A DNA stretch of 64,000 bases from Pseudophaeomoniella oleicola (Eukaryota; Ascomycota; Eurotiomycetes; Phaeomoniellales; Phaeomoniellaceae). Every line of letters begins with the position of its first letter. Position 1 is the stretch's first letter. The stretch is from assembly GCA_003868215.1 (NCBI GenBank), contig QWDQ01000069.1:1-64000 (forward strand), read 5' to 3'. The position numbers and the translations under genes were made by a program. The notes beneath the pieces are model-generated. The model was not told the DNA's origin. It searched no databases and saw only the letters and a program-made list of their open reading frames with translations. Below, piece after piece: positions 19,180 through 29,785 of the stretch.

Positions 19180-22100
19180 ATGGCGCCAAATCATCCGGCG
19201 GCAATGCGCTTTCTTGAACCGCATTGGAACTATCTTCTGATCGCGGCTTCGGTAGCCGTTGCACTCCTGGGAGCTTTTACATCTACCCAATTGATGTGCC
19301 AAGCAAGAATGTCGCGCTACCTATCCGGGGTCATCATATGGGTTACTCTGACTAGTTTGACCTTTGGATTCTGCTCTATATGGAGCCTCCACTTTGTTGC
19401 GATGTTGGCCTGCGAGCTGGATCTGCCGATAGGATTGGATGTAGGATGGACGATACTCAGCGCCTTCCTAGCGGTAATCTTTACTTTCATCGCATTGGCC
19501 TCAGATCTGTTGTGGGAGAGATATCAGCGTCAGAAGCGCAGACAACAAACAGCGCAGCGGCGGAAGCCCCGTCACCTACAGTCGAATGACCGTATGTCGT
19601 TAGGACCGCCAGGGTCGGAAGAGACCGAAGGACTGTTGAGCTCTTTCCGTCTCAACATATTCCATAAACAGAGCGACCCGCTCACATCTGATGGGGCTTC
19701 CCAAGCACCCGGGGGATCTCTTTCGCTATCCGCCAGTGGAGGGTTTAACGTGTCTACCGCGCCAATCAAGGATCCATCTGGTGTCCCTTCCTCAGCGATC
19801 CGGTCAAAGATGCTCGAGCCTTCAGTGTTGCAACCTCCCAACCGGCGCCTCTCGTTTGTAGACAGAGTCTCACACGTCGACGAAGTAGAAACAGTGTATA
19901 TGGATGACTATGGAAGAGATGAGGACATGGATGAAAGCAACCCGACGTCGGAAGAGAGCTCGAGCAGGTATACAGGATCGCGCCATTCTTCTGGTGTAAC
20001 ATCAGATACGAGTTTGTCTGGTCTTGGTGGATTAAGTAGTGTAAAGCCCCTCAAAGAGAAAGCATTCGGGACGAAAAATCTGTTCAGCGTAACTGCGATC
20101 GTTCTATGGGATGGCCTGACGTTTCCCAATATCTCAAAAGGGTTTTTCTGGTCCCTAGCGATAACAAGCATGCATTATGTCGGAATACATGCATTGCGGA
20201 TACCGCAAGGGTTGGTTACGCTCTCAACGGGTTTTGTTATTCTTTCTGCTGTGATCAGTTGGCTGGTCTGTTGTATTGGCAGCATTCTGATGGCTCAGAT
20301 GGAGACTCATCTAGGTCGGCAGCTCTTATTTGCAGCAGTCGCTACAGTTGGGGTTGCAGCGATGCACTTTACAGGTAAGTTGCTCTGGTTCTAACGTCTT
20401 ATTCACGCTGACAACCAAATGCAGGAATGAGGGCTGCAACATTTTGGTCTTTTAGCCCACCGTCCGATGAGAAGACCAGAGGATACCCGATAGAACTGCC
20501 CATTGCAATAGGATCAATCGCAATAACAACTTGCCTAGCGGCCAATGGATTATTGGCTCATTCTGCGACCGTAGCACGTAACAAGCTCGCAGAAGTTGTA
20601 CGGACGAGAAAAAAGCTGTGGGCAGCAATCGCGCAAAAGGAGAACGCAGAAGCTGCGGCGTTGGCGAGGAGTGAATTCATCGCTTCAGCATCGCACGAAA
20701 TTCGCACTCCTTTACATCAATTGCAGGGATATGGCGACTTGCTCTCAAGGACGAAGCTTACCGAGGAAGGTCGCCTACTGCTATATGCTATTCAGGATGC
20801 CACAAGGACGTTATCCTTGATCACAACCAATGTTCTTGACTGGTCTAGGCTGGAGAAGGGTGAAGCCGTCTGTCGCCCAACAGCTTTGGACGTAAGGAAT
20901 GTTTGCGAATCGGTCATTAATCTCCTCCCCAACAGAGATGATGACGTCGATGTCGAGCTCCTTGTCGCGGTAACCCCTGGGGTTCCTCGTTCGCTTTTCA
21001 TCGATGAGACGTACCTGCACCGGATCATCATGAACTTGGTCTCTAATGCACTCAAATTTACGTCAACCGGATACGTGCTCTTACTCATGGACATGCAACA
21101 TGGCAGTCTTTTTATAACAATCGCAGACACTGGCATTGGAATACCAGAGTCTTTCCTGCCGGAACTGTTCGAACCTTTTAAACAGGCTCAAACAAGAGGT
21201 GCGCAAAGAGGTACAGGGCTCGGACTGAACATCGTAAAACAGCTTCTAGAGAAGATGCAGGGGACAATATACGTGGAAAGCAAGTACAAGGACGACCCCA
21301 GCATTGGCCCCGAGAATGGTGGCACAAAATTCACTGTCAGAATACCAATTCAATCCACGGCAGCTATACAGGCTCCCGCTCCTCAAGAGCGGTCGACAGT
21401 GGCGTTGGTCAGCGATCATAGTCGCCGTCTGACGGAGGGCTTCCGCGTGGCTTGGGACGCTTACAACGTCGACGTCCATCCGGTCAGTGACATCTCTGAT
21501 ATATCACCTGCTTGGAGCTACGTCTGGGCGGACGCATCTTACCTCAAGGCCCATCAGGATCTTGTTCCTCAGTTGGCAGATGGAAACTGGCTCGTCCTAG
21601 TACCTTATGACAACGAGGCTTCACTGTATGAAGTTCTTGGTAGCTCACCTGCGCGGCAGTTCCTTCCTATCCGCAGGCCCTTGATATGGCATCGCATTGT
21701 AGACAGACTGGGTAATGGAAATCGTGGAAATCGTGGAGCCGGGAGCGCAGAGACCGGGCCACGAATGGTCCGCTTTGCCTCGGAGGTCAATATATTCGGT
21801 GGTGCTGATGAGCACAGTATACCTCCGGATGTGTTTCCGTCATCACCCGCTGCCTCTTCATCGGTAAATCCTCCATCAACCACCCCCAAAACCGTCTTGC
21901 TGGTCGAGGACAACAAGATCAACCAGAAATTGGGTGCGAAGATGCTGAAGACGCTCGGATATGAGGTTCTCTTAGCCAGTGATGGGCAAGACGCCATCGA
22001 CATGGTTGTCGAACACGATCATACCATCGATCTGATTCTCATGGATCAATCGATGCCCCGAAAAGACGGGCTGATGGCAACGAAAGAGATTCGGCGCTTG

Positions 22101-22289
22101 GAAGACGACGGGACACTCAAGGGGCGGCGAGGCACGGGTGGAAGACGACCGATCATCGCGGCTACAGCTGTCGTGGGGCCGCGAGCCGAGATGATGTGTA
22201 GACAGGCTGGCACTGATGGGTTCCTGGCCAAGCCCTTGAGCCTAGCACGATTGAAAGAGGCATTGGACATGTTTCTAAAGGAGGAGTGA
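19180..22289 (+). CDS. Hybrid histidine kinase with MHYT membrane sensor domain
   Basis: Two exons (19180-20374, 20425-22289; 50-nt intron with GCTGAC branch) give 1019 residues. The N-terminal half is membrane-embedded, with MHYT-type motifs SLHFVAML (His71), MHYVG (331-335) and AMHFTGM (394-400). These are split by a hydrophilic Ser-rich loop of about 200 residues. The kinase follows: H-box ASHEIRTPLHQL (His489), N-box RIIMNLVSNALKF, G-boxes IADTGIGIPES and GTGLGLNIVKQL. A C-terminal receiver has LLVEDNKINQK, phospho-acceptor Asp939 (ILMDQSMP) and the conserved Lys in LAKPL. All phosphotransfer residues are present, so it should be active toward a histidine phosphotransfer protein. In bacteria MHYT domains are proposed to sense O2, CO or NO through bound copper; the ligand in fungi is not known. 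Confidence 0.93.
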
Positions 22290-23961
22290 CGAGACATGAT
22301 TGGATGAGCGTGTTTGGATTCATGTATACCCTATATACCAAAAACGGGAGGCATCATTGGTTCTAGATTCTGTGTTCTTAGCGATTCTGTAGGTGTCGAG
22401 ATATCATGTTTTGACACTGAGTATGTTTGTACAATTCCAATCTCATTCAACATGCAATCTTGTGACTTCGATGAAAGGTAACAGCGTGCAGCAGAGTGAG
22501 TAATTAAGTATCGTAGGTGTAGTCTTTCAGTACAACTCAGGAATTGCTAGAGCCGGTAGAGTACTATAAGGTCCTCAGTGGTTCGGTAAACCCTAGATCT
22601 TCCCTTGTAGTCTTGCACGGCACGAAGCGAGGCTACCCAGATCTCCATCTGTTCATGTTAAAAGGGATTTGTCGTGTCGTGGTTGTGGTTTTCTACTAAT
22701 TACAGATTGACTGAGATGAGATTTCAGAGTTCCGAGAAATGACGTAGTTTGGTGGTTAGCCTCAGGGGAGAGCAGCCCTATCGCCCTATTGCACCTATGC
22801 GAGCGTTATGTCCATGCCAACAACCCCAGAATATCGAGATTGCGGGGGATCTAAGCTCCAGAGTGGGTAGAGGCGACTTCATATCACTTCATGCTTCATT
22901 TTTGCTGTGATATCGACCGTCAATATCGTCCTGATTGACTGTTAGACCTCGCACAACAGTCGCTTTACCGTCTGTTGAGGAGGCCGCAGCGACCAGTCAA
23001 CCGCCAAGCCTTTTCTCTCTCTGTTTTGCTCCACAAATCCCAGTGAAAATTCTGATCGCCGATTTCGAAATTCGAGTTGCTCAGTTCCAATTTCAACGCT
23101 GCGAGAGGGAAAAGCAGAGCACGAGCACGATAATCTTGTGTGCACGTTGTCCTCGTTAATCTTACTCTAGCGTCTACGCCGTCGTTCTACGTCTCCTTAT
23201 TGTGTGGATTCTCACTGTTCGACACTGCACGAGATCTCGCAAGAACGCTGCGCTCTTCGAATTGGCTTCAACACCTTAAATCCCTCAGAATGTCGCTCAG
23301 CTTATATTTATTTTCGTGAATACATCCTCGTTGTGATTATACCCCTTCAATAATCAGGGTTGACCCAGTTGTGGTCGTGTGCCCTTTGTTGAGGCTCCCA
23401 CGGCAGACTAACAATGCGCTGTTTGATGATCTAAGGACGATATCGGTAAAGTCCTAGAGTTTAGCAACCATGGCGAAGAATTCGGAGCTATTCGCACCAC
23501 AGTGTTACTATTTGTCCCTCCAATCAAACTGCCTGCTTTCTCTTTTGCTCAGACTCAATACCCTTTCCCACCCCATTCCGACCCAAGGCCATACATTTCT
23601 CCCGCCTTCCATTTCCCCCTCAATGCACCCTCGCCTGTGTCACCCTTCAATCTGAGAAAGGAAGGAGGCGGTCTGAGACTGTTTAGAACCGATAGCTCCA
23701 TTGATTAGTGACTTCTGGATACATCCACGTATCCAACGTGTTGCTCTTCGCATGCTCAACTGCTTCCCAAGTGGGGCTCGGCCATTTGACTTCCCCGCGA
23801 GTCTCCGCCCTCAGGGAAACCCTTAAGACCAGCGGATTCTCCTCGTACTGAATCAATTCGATTCTTCATTCTCGCTTCTATCTTCCCGAGGTTGCGAGAC
23901 GAGGACGCGAGACAGTAAATCCCCAGGAAATTCCAGTTTTCTCACCTCCCCTGTGAACAAC
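22290..23961. other. Intergenic, 1.7 kb; leader of the sugar transporter
   Basis: No independent gene is supported. An open frame with a strong start context (ACCATGG) occupies 23470-23655, about 300 bp before the transporter start; it could be an upstream ORF in the transporter leader. Confidence 0.35.
23470..23655 (+). promoter_or_regulatory. Candidate upstream ORF of the sugar transporter
   Basis: A 61-codon frame starts with AACCATGGCG, a good eukaryotic start context, and ends 306 bp before the transporter ATG. The peptide is Leu/Ser/Pro-rich with no known family. If the transporter mRNA starts upstream of it, it could repress translation. The transcription start is not visible from sequence. 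Confidence 0.25.
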
Positions 23962-25902
23962 ATGGCTTCCCGGCGCGGGTCCAATCTCCATGATGGCAGC
24001 GAGATGGGTACCACCGAGGTTCCTCTGCACTTTCCACCACAGGATCACCTCGCCGAGACCGACTCTCTGAAGAGGCTCACTCTCGATGCCAAATTGGCTA
24101 CTGACAAAGAACACAAGATGTCCTTATTACAAGGTATCCGACTGTACCCCAAGGCCGTCGCTTGGAGTGTCCTCATCTCCACATGCATATGCATGGAGGG
24201 GTATGATGTATGCCTACTCAGTAACTTCTGTGAGTCCACCAGAGAGACAGGTCTCTTATATAAGCCTCGAACACAGCTGATCGCGCCTTTTCTGTCACAT
24301 AGACGGCTTTCCTCAGTTTAACCGAAAGTACGGTGAACAACTTTCCGACGGTAGCTACCAGGTACCAGCGCGGTGGCAGGCTGGTCTTAGCAATGTAGGT
24401 TCTACCAGAATGTCTGTTGTGTGTGGCTCAACGTACTCATACGTATCGTGATTTCCAGGGTGCCAATGTCGGAGAGATAATAGGCCTGTTCATCAACGGA
24501 TACGTCTCAGAACGCTTCGGGTACCGGTACACCGTGATGACATGTCTTACGCTCATCATCGCCTTCACTGCCATCTTCTTCACCGCAAAGGACGTTGTGG
24601 CTCTTCAGGTAGCAGAGATCCTTTGTGGTATTCCGTGGGGCGTGTTTCAGACTCTGACCATCACCTACGCCTCCGAAGTCTGTCCGGTCGCCCTCCGAGG
24701 TTACTTGACTACCTACGTCAATTTCTGTTGGGGTCTTGGCCAGGTGATTGGCATTGGTGTCATCAAGTCCATGCTAGGGAGAGATGATGAGTGGGCATAC
24801 CGTATCCCCTACGCCCTTCAGTGGATGTGGCCCGTTCCACTCCTGGTCGGGGTCGCATGCGCTCCCGAATCTCCCTGGTGGCTCGTGCGGAAAGGCCGAA
24901 TTGAAGACGCGAAACATGCTCTCCTTCGCCTGACTAGCCTGAATCGGGAGACAGAGTTTGACGCCGATGAGACTGTCGCAATGATGCGCCACACAACCGC
25001 GCTTGAAGAAAAGATTACACGGGGCGCCAGCTACCTCGACTGCTTCAAGGGTACAGATCTCCGCCGCACTGAAATCATCTGCATGGTTTGGGCGATTCAG
25101 AATCTGAGCGGAAATTCCTTTTCGAGTTACTCGACCTATTTCCTCGAACAAGCCGGTCTTCCCACATCAACCTCGTATGACTTCGCTCTCGGCCAATATG
25201 GCATCAACATGGCCGGTGTGTTCATCGCGTGGTTTCTCATGAGCTTCGGGTTCGGTCGAAGGAGCCTCTACCTTTACGGCCTATGTGGACTGTTTTCTAT
25301 GCTCCTGATTATCGGCTTCCTGGGGCTCGTACCAGAGTCTCACCGAACGCAGTCATCCCTGGCCACAGGCTGTATTCTACTGGTGTGGGCACTATGCTAT
25401 CAGCTAAGCGTCGGCACAGTCTGTTACTCTCTCGTCGCCGAAATCTCCACCCGCAGACTTCAAATCAAAACCGTTGTGCTTGGTCGCAATCTCTAGTAAG
25501 TCCAACCCTGTGCTATCCCCACCCGCCCTCGCATTGCCTTTTCTTCCCTTTCGAGCATCCAAACTGACTGTCCTCCTCTACAGCAACATCGTCGGCATAG
25601 TTTGCTCCGTTCTGACTCCTTACATGCTCAATCCGGGCGAATGGAACTGGCGCAACTACGCCGGCTTCTTCTGGGCGGGGATCTGCTTCCTCTGCATTGT
25701 CTATACGTACTTCCGCGTTCCCGAACCTCAGGGTCGGAGCTTCGCGGAGTTGGACCTGTTGTTCGAGAGAGGCGTCAGCGCGAGGAATTTTTCGAGCACC
25801 AATGTTGATGTCTTTGATGTTACAGTTGACGACAATGCGGCGAGAGAATATGTTAATGGTGATGATGAGAAGCAGATCGAGGTGGGACTGGGAAAGAGTT
25901 GA
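23962..25902 (+). CDS. MFS sugar transporter, alpha-glucoside (maltose permease) type
   Basis: Proton-coupled sugar importer of the plasma membrane, 571 residues. Exons are 23962-24229, 24303-24394, 24459-25495 and 25584-25902. The frame is open three codons earlier, but only with GTG, so the ATG at 23962 is taken as the start. After a 70-residue cytoplasmic N-terminus come about 12 membrane segments. Family marks are GYDVCLL then YGFPQFNRKYG (as in Mal11/Agt1-type permeases), the loop NGYVSERFGYRYT, PESPWWLVRKGR (sugar-porter PESPxxL signature) and PEPQGRSFAELDLLFERGV after the last helix. Likely substrate is maltose or another alpha-glucoside, inferred from family only. No glucosidase gene is adjacent. 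Confidence 0.9.
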
Positions 25903-26427
25903 TGGCTACACTGTCAGGAAGAAGACTTGTAAATCCAGAAAAGAAGGGGATACGAGCACGCTCTCGCGAGACAAGATGGTGTCACTGAAAACTATACCGT
26001 CAATGACACACCATTGAGTGGAGACGACACTCCATCGAGGAGACAGAAAGATGGAAATCAACTTCACCATCGCCGAACCAAATACCACCGAAGGGGGAAT
26101 GACCACGACCGAGGAAACACAACTCCTCCACCTTACCGCCTCCTTCCCCACCCTCCCACGTCACCAGACCTCCCTCGCTCTCATCAAGCGCTCTCATCGC
26201 GCCACAATCCCGAACCAATTCTTTCTAACGACGACAACGACGACGACTTATGACGACCCAGCAACTTAATTTCCGATTCCTCTTTTCCCATTTCCAAATT
26301 CTCCCATTTTGTCCGCTATGTTTCCTTCGTTGTTAAACCAACAGGAGCAAAATAGGGAAGGTGTGGAAGGGAGGGGGATCGAATCACAAGCTTATATCTA
26401 CGTTACGTATTATCAGTGAGCGGTTTC

Positions 26428-26454
26428 TTTTTTTTTTTTTTTTTTTTTTTTTTT
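26428..26454 (+). repeat. Poly-T tract
   Basis: Twenty-seven consecutive T between the 3' ends of the sugar transporter and the methyltransferase. It has no target-site duplication or element attached that I can see. Confidence 0.9.
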
Positions 26455-26634
26455 CAGTACTTTGCTGATTACCTTTCTTCTTCTTCTCAAATAATGTATA
26501 GAATCTTAAGAGATGACGATGATGATGTATATATCTGTATATATATATACGTACCTCAACTTATAGATATGTATTTAATTATTACATTTGCTCTTGAACT
26601 TTCAAGGGAAGTGGTGGTTAGATTAGCAGCAGCA

Positions 26635-26665
26635 GGAGGAGGAGGAGGAGGAGGAGGAGGAGGAG
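26635..26665 (+). repeat. (GGA)n microsatellite
   Basis: About ten GGA units passing into GTA/GTAGTA units. Confidence 0.9.
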
Positions 26666-26873
26666 TAGTAGTAGTAGTAATAGTAGTAACATCTACTTAT
26701 CCAGGTAGGTTAATTAGGTATTTATGGCATTTCTCCCTTTTCATATCATCTCTCTCTCCCTCCTTCCTTCCCTCCCTCCCACACACACGATGTGAACCAG
26801 CACCAGCACCAACAGATACCTACCTACCTTAGCTACCTTATCTTACCTAGGTAGATTATTATCATCATTTTTC

Positions 26874-28181
26874 TTATCCCGACTCAGGAACGACGGCGTA
26901 GAAGCCTATATTTCACACACCACCACCCAAATACACAAATCAGTATATATTTCCAACATATAGATAAGACACACTTTGTCTCTTCTTTCATACACACCGA
27001 CGTAAAATACGTACCGTAACTTCCATCGTCTCCGCCGGTCCAACATTGAACCTGTCTCAGGTGCGCGTTCGTCCAGAGCTGTGCTACGTCGTCGCGGTCG
27101 TATTTGTAACTGCTCACGACGTGGAGTTTCTTGTGGGCCGGCAGGGTGATTTGGTGGTGGGTGTGGTCGGATAGGTCGATGGTTGTGGTTGTGGCTGGGA
27201 TGAGGTATTGGGCGTGGCGGCCGAGGGGGATTTCGTATTCGCCTTGGACGTGGAAGGTGTGCGGGTCGAAGACCGGTGGGAGAGGTGAGAGGAGGGAATT
27301 GGCGTGATGGATGACGTTGAGGATGAAGCGCGCGTTGTGGGCTTCCGGGTCGTTATAGGCGGCGTGCACTTTGGGGGGTGTTTTGCAGCCGTCGATGCCT
27401 AGGAGGAAGAGAGGGCAAGATCGGGCGGAGGAGGTCGTGAAACTGGCGAGGAACGCGGCGGCTTCTTCACGGGTGAAACTGCCGATCGTGGAGCCGAGGG
27501 AGAGGATGCATTTTGATTTGAGGTCAAGTTCAGATCTCTCGAGCCATGATCTGGCGTCGTCGTAAGTCCCCAGTAAGCCATGGCAGCGAACAGTCCGGAA
27601 ATTTGCTGGTGCGATCAGACGCAAGGTACGTTCCAGTTCTGACTGATCCAGATCCAGAGCATAATAGTCGGTGGGAATTCCGAGGTCTTCGATCGCGTCG
27701 AGAATCAGCTTTGTCTTTCGAAGATTGCTGTTCAACGAATGTCAATTCACTTCGAATGTCCATCACGCCGCAGTGGATGAAAAGGCTGGCCACGACTAAT
27801 GAATACTTACCCACTCCCGAGTTCCAACAAGACCCCGTTTGGCTTCAGCATCTTGGCGATATCTGGTCCGTTCTTCTCTAGTATCCCAATCTCACTCCTG
27901 GTGAGATAGTATGAATCAGAGTATGTTATCGCTTCGAAGTGCTTCAGTCCTTCATCATTCCACAGCAGCAGAGGTGGAAAACTTGGGTCCGAGCCATCGC
28001 TTGGAGTTAATGACTGTCGCAGGGATCTCGCGAGATCTGATTTGTTCATGTCTGATCGAATGTCGACTATGTCGGCATCAGAGGTTGTCTTCTTCGGGAG
28101 AACAAGACCACGTATCGGCGAACTGGCGATGTCCCATCCCTGTGTTCCTGGATCCCCAAGCTGGGGTATAGCAACAGCCAT
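26874..28181 (-). CDS. EasF/EgtD-family S-adenosylmethionine-dependent methyltransferase
   Basis: Minus-strand exons 28181-27811, 27727-27015 and 26905-26874 give 371 residues. The last 32-nt exon is reached by a 109-nt intron and ends SYGFYAVVPESG, which fits the family terminus better than reading on through the intron. Marks are VVDIR-like DIVDIRSD near the N-terminus, TYSDSYYLTRSEI, motif I LLELGSGNLRKT, YYALDLDQSELERTL, CHGLLGTYDDA, LSLGSTIGSF and GIDGCKTPPKVHAAYND. This is the fold shared by 4-dimethylallyltryptophan N-methyltransferase (EasF) and the histidine methyltransferase EgtD. No ergot-alkaloid or ergothioneine genes surround it, so the amino group it methylates is unknown. It is divergent from the phenol hydroxylase gene. 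Confidence 0.88.
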
Positions 28182-29785
28182 TCCTGTACTGAGCTAGACA
28201 AGCCGTTGGGATAAATGCTTGCTCTCGACCAGGGCAACTTTGTACAAGAATTGTGCAGGTAGTTGAAAATTGCGAATGGGGGAAATCAAACGAGAGATTG
28301 AGAGAGGAAGTGAGCCTATATATGGAGTGTAGAAGATTCAGGCCACGACTGGCTTGTCCAATCCTGTGGGTCTTCTGTATTGACAGGCCTCTCGAACCTT
28401 CATGAGGTCACCCAGTGGTCTCTCTGATCGGCGGAATCTACGTTCCCCAGGACCGTGGTTCATTGCATCTGAGATGACCATGAATAACCAAAGCTTGTAC
28501 CTGACTTACCACTGGAAAACCCGATGCAACTATCCCTGAAGATAGCCGAGAGTCGTAACGACTACCACGGCAGGCCGGATTAGACAAACAGAGCCGCAGA
28601 GTTTGTGAGGATGTTATGGCGTGCTCAGCCACAGCGTCACCAATGGAAGCGAAGTAGATTTTAATTGATCTGGAACATCAATAGGAGGAGACATGACTGG
28701 CTCAAGAGGACTGCGAGATGCAGGCAGAATGGCCACGACTATGCGTGTAAGCCATCACGAGGGATTTGCATGGTCAATGCGAGATGCTGAGGCGCTGGGA
28801 TAGCGGGGATGGACTGTGAAGGGAGGGGAGTAAGCACGCGGGAGTAGGAATTGCCTCATTGCAGGCTGTTTTCTTCTCTTGGCTCACGGAGATACCGTGC
28901 AAGAATCCAATGGATAAAACTACTGGGGTAAACAAGTCCGGGATGGGGTGAAATTGCCGTTCATTCATTGATCGATTCTGTTGCGGTGGATTGGCAAAGT
29001 GTAGATACTTTGGAGAGTTGAGATGAGGTTTCTCCCCTCGGAATTAATTACGATTGCCTTACATAATCAACCATTCTCGTTGATCTACTCTTGTTGTCTC
29101 CTTTGTACCTGAATTGAATGTCAACATCTTCAACATCCTGCAAACAGCCGAGTGTAGCGCTCTTCTCGTAGACGTTTAGAAATGTTGGGACTATCGCCGG
29201 TATTGATAGCTGTCAATCCTTGGGCGGTAGTTCCATGGTTGCCATTCAGGAACACGTATCCGTTCTCTTCATCTCTGATTCTCCATTAGACACTGAACTC
29301 AAGATTGATGTCATCTCATTATCCTCCAAATCTACCATCAAACATCATGGCACAAAACATTCCCTCTCGCCTTACCTTGCCAGTCCTGTCGACACTGCTC
29401 GACGGACGGGTCGACATGAGACCGAAACCGGGATCTAGACAAAAGCAAATACCTCCTTCATACCACATATTGCACTGTGTGGTGTTGATGTGATGCGGTA
29501 GGGAGTCATTTCATCACAAGTCATATCATCGTCATCCAATTTTCGAGCATACCTCGTGTAGAGAGGTTGCGCATCCTATTTCCGCCTCAGCCACCACCCC
29601 CGGATCTTATTATCCAGACAGAGATAGTGCATGCGCGATCCAGTCTCTGATGTATACAGTAAAGTGGTGAGACGAAGCAGTAACATATACATATTTACAT
29701 CTGCTATGGAAGTTGCTGGATCCCTACCTTCTTGAAATTGCCGACCTTATGTTTCTGTCCTGAGAGACGGATTGTCAGAAACACC
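28182..29785. other. Divergent promoter region, 1.6 kb
   Basis: Separates the methyltransferase (minus) from the phenol monooxygenase (plus), so both promoters lie here. I see no gene and no site I can name with confidence. Confidence 0.4.

Larger units (their letters stand above)
25903..26873. other. Intergenic between convergent genes, microsatellite-rich
   Basis: Contains a T27 run (26428-26454), a GGA repeat followed by GTA units (26635-26690) and TACCTAGGTA (26844-26853). No gene seen; long frames across it are products of the repeats. Confidence 0.5.

Noticed and set aside
26416-26832. 138-codon frame with poly-Phe and poly-Gly
   Set aside because: Made by the T27 and GGA microsatellites between two convergent genes.
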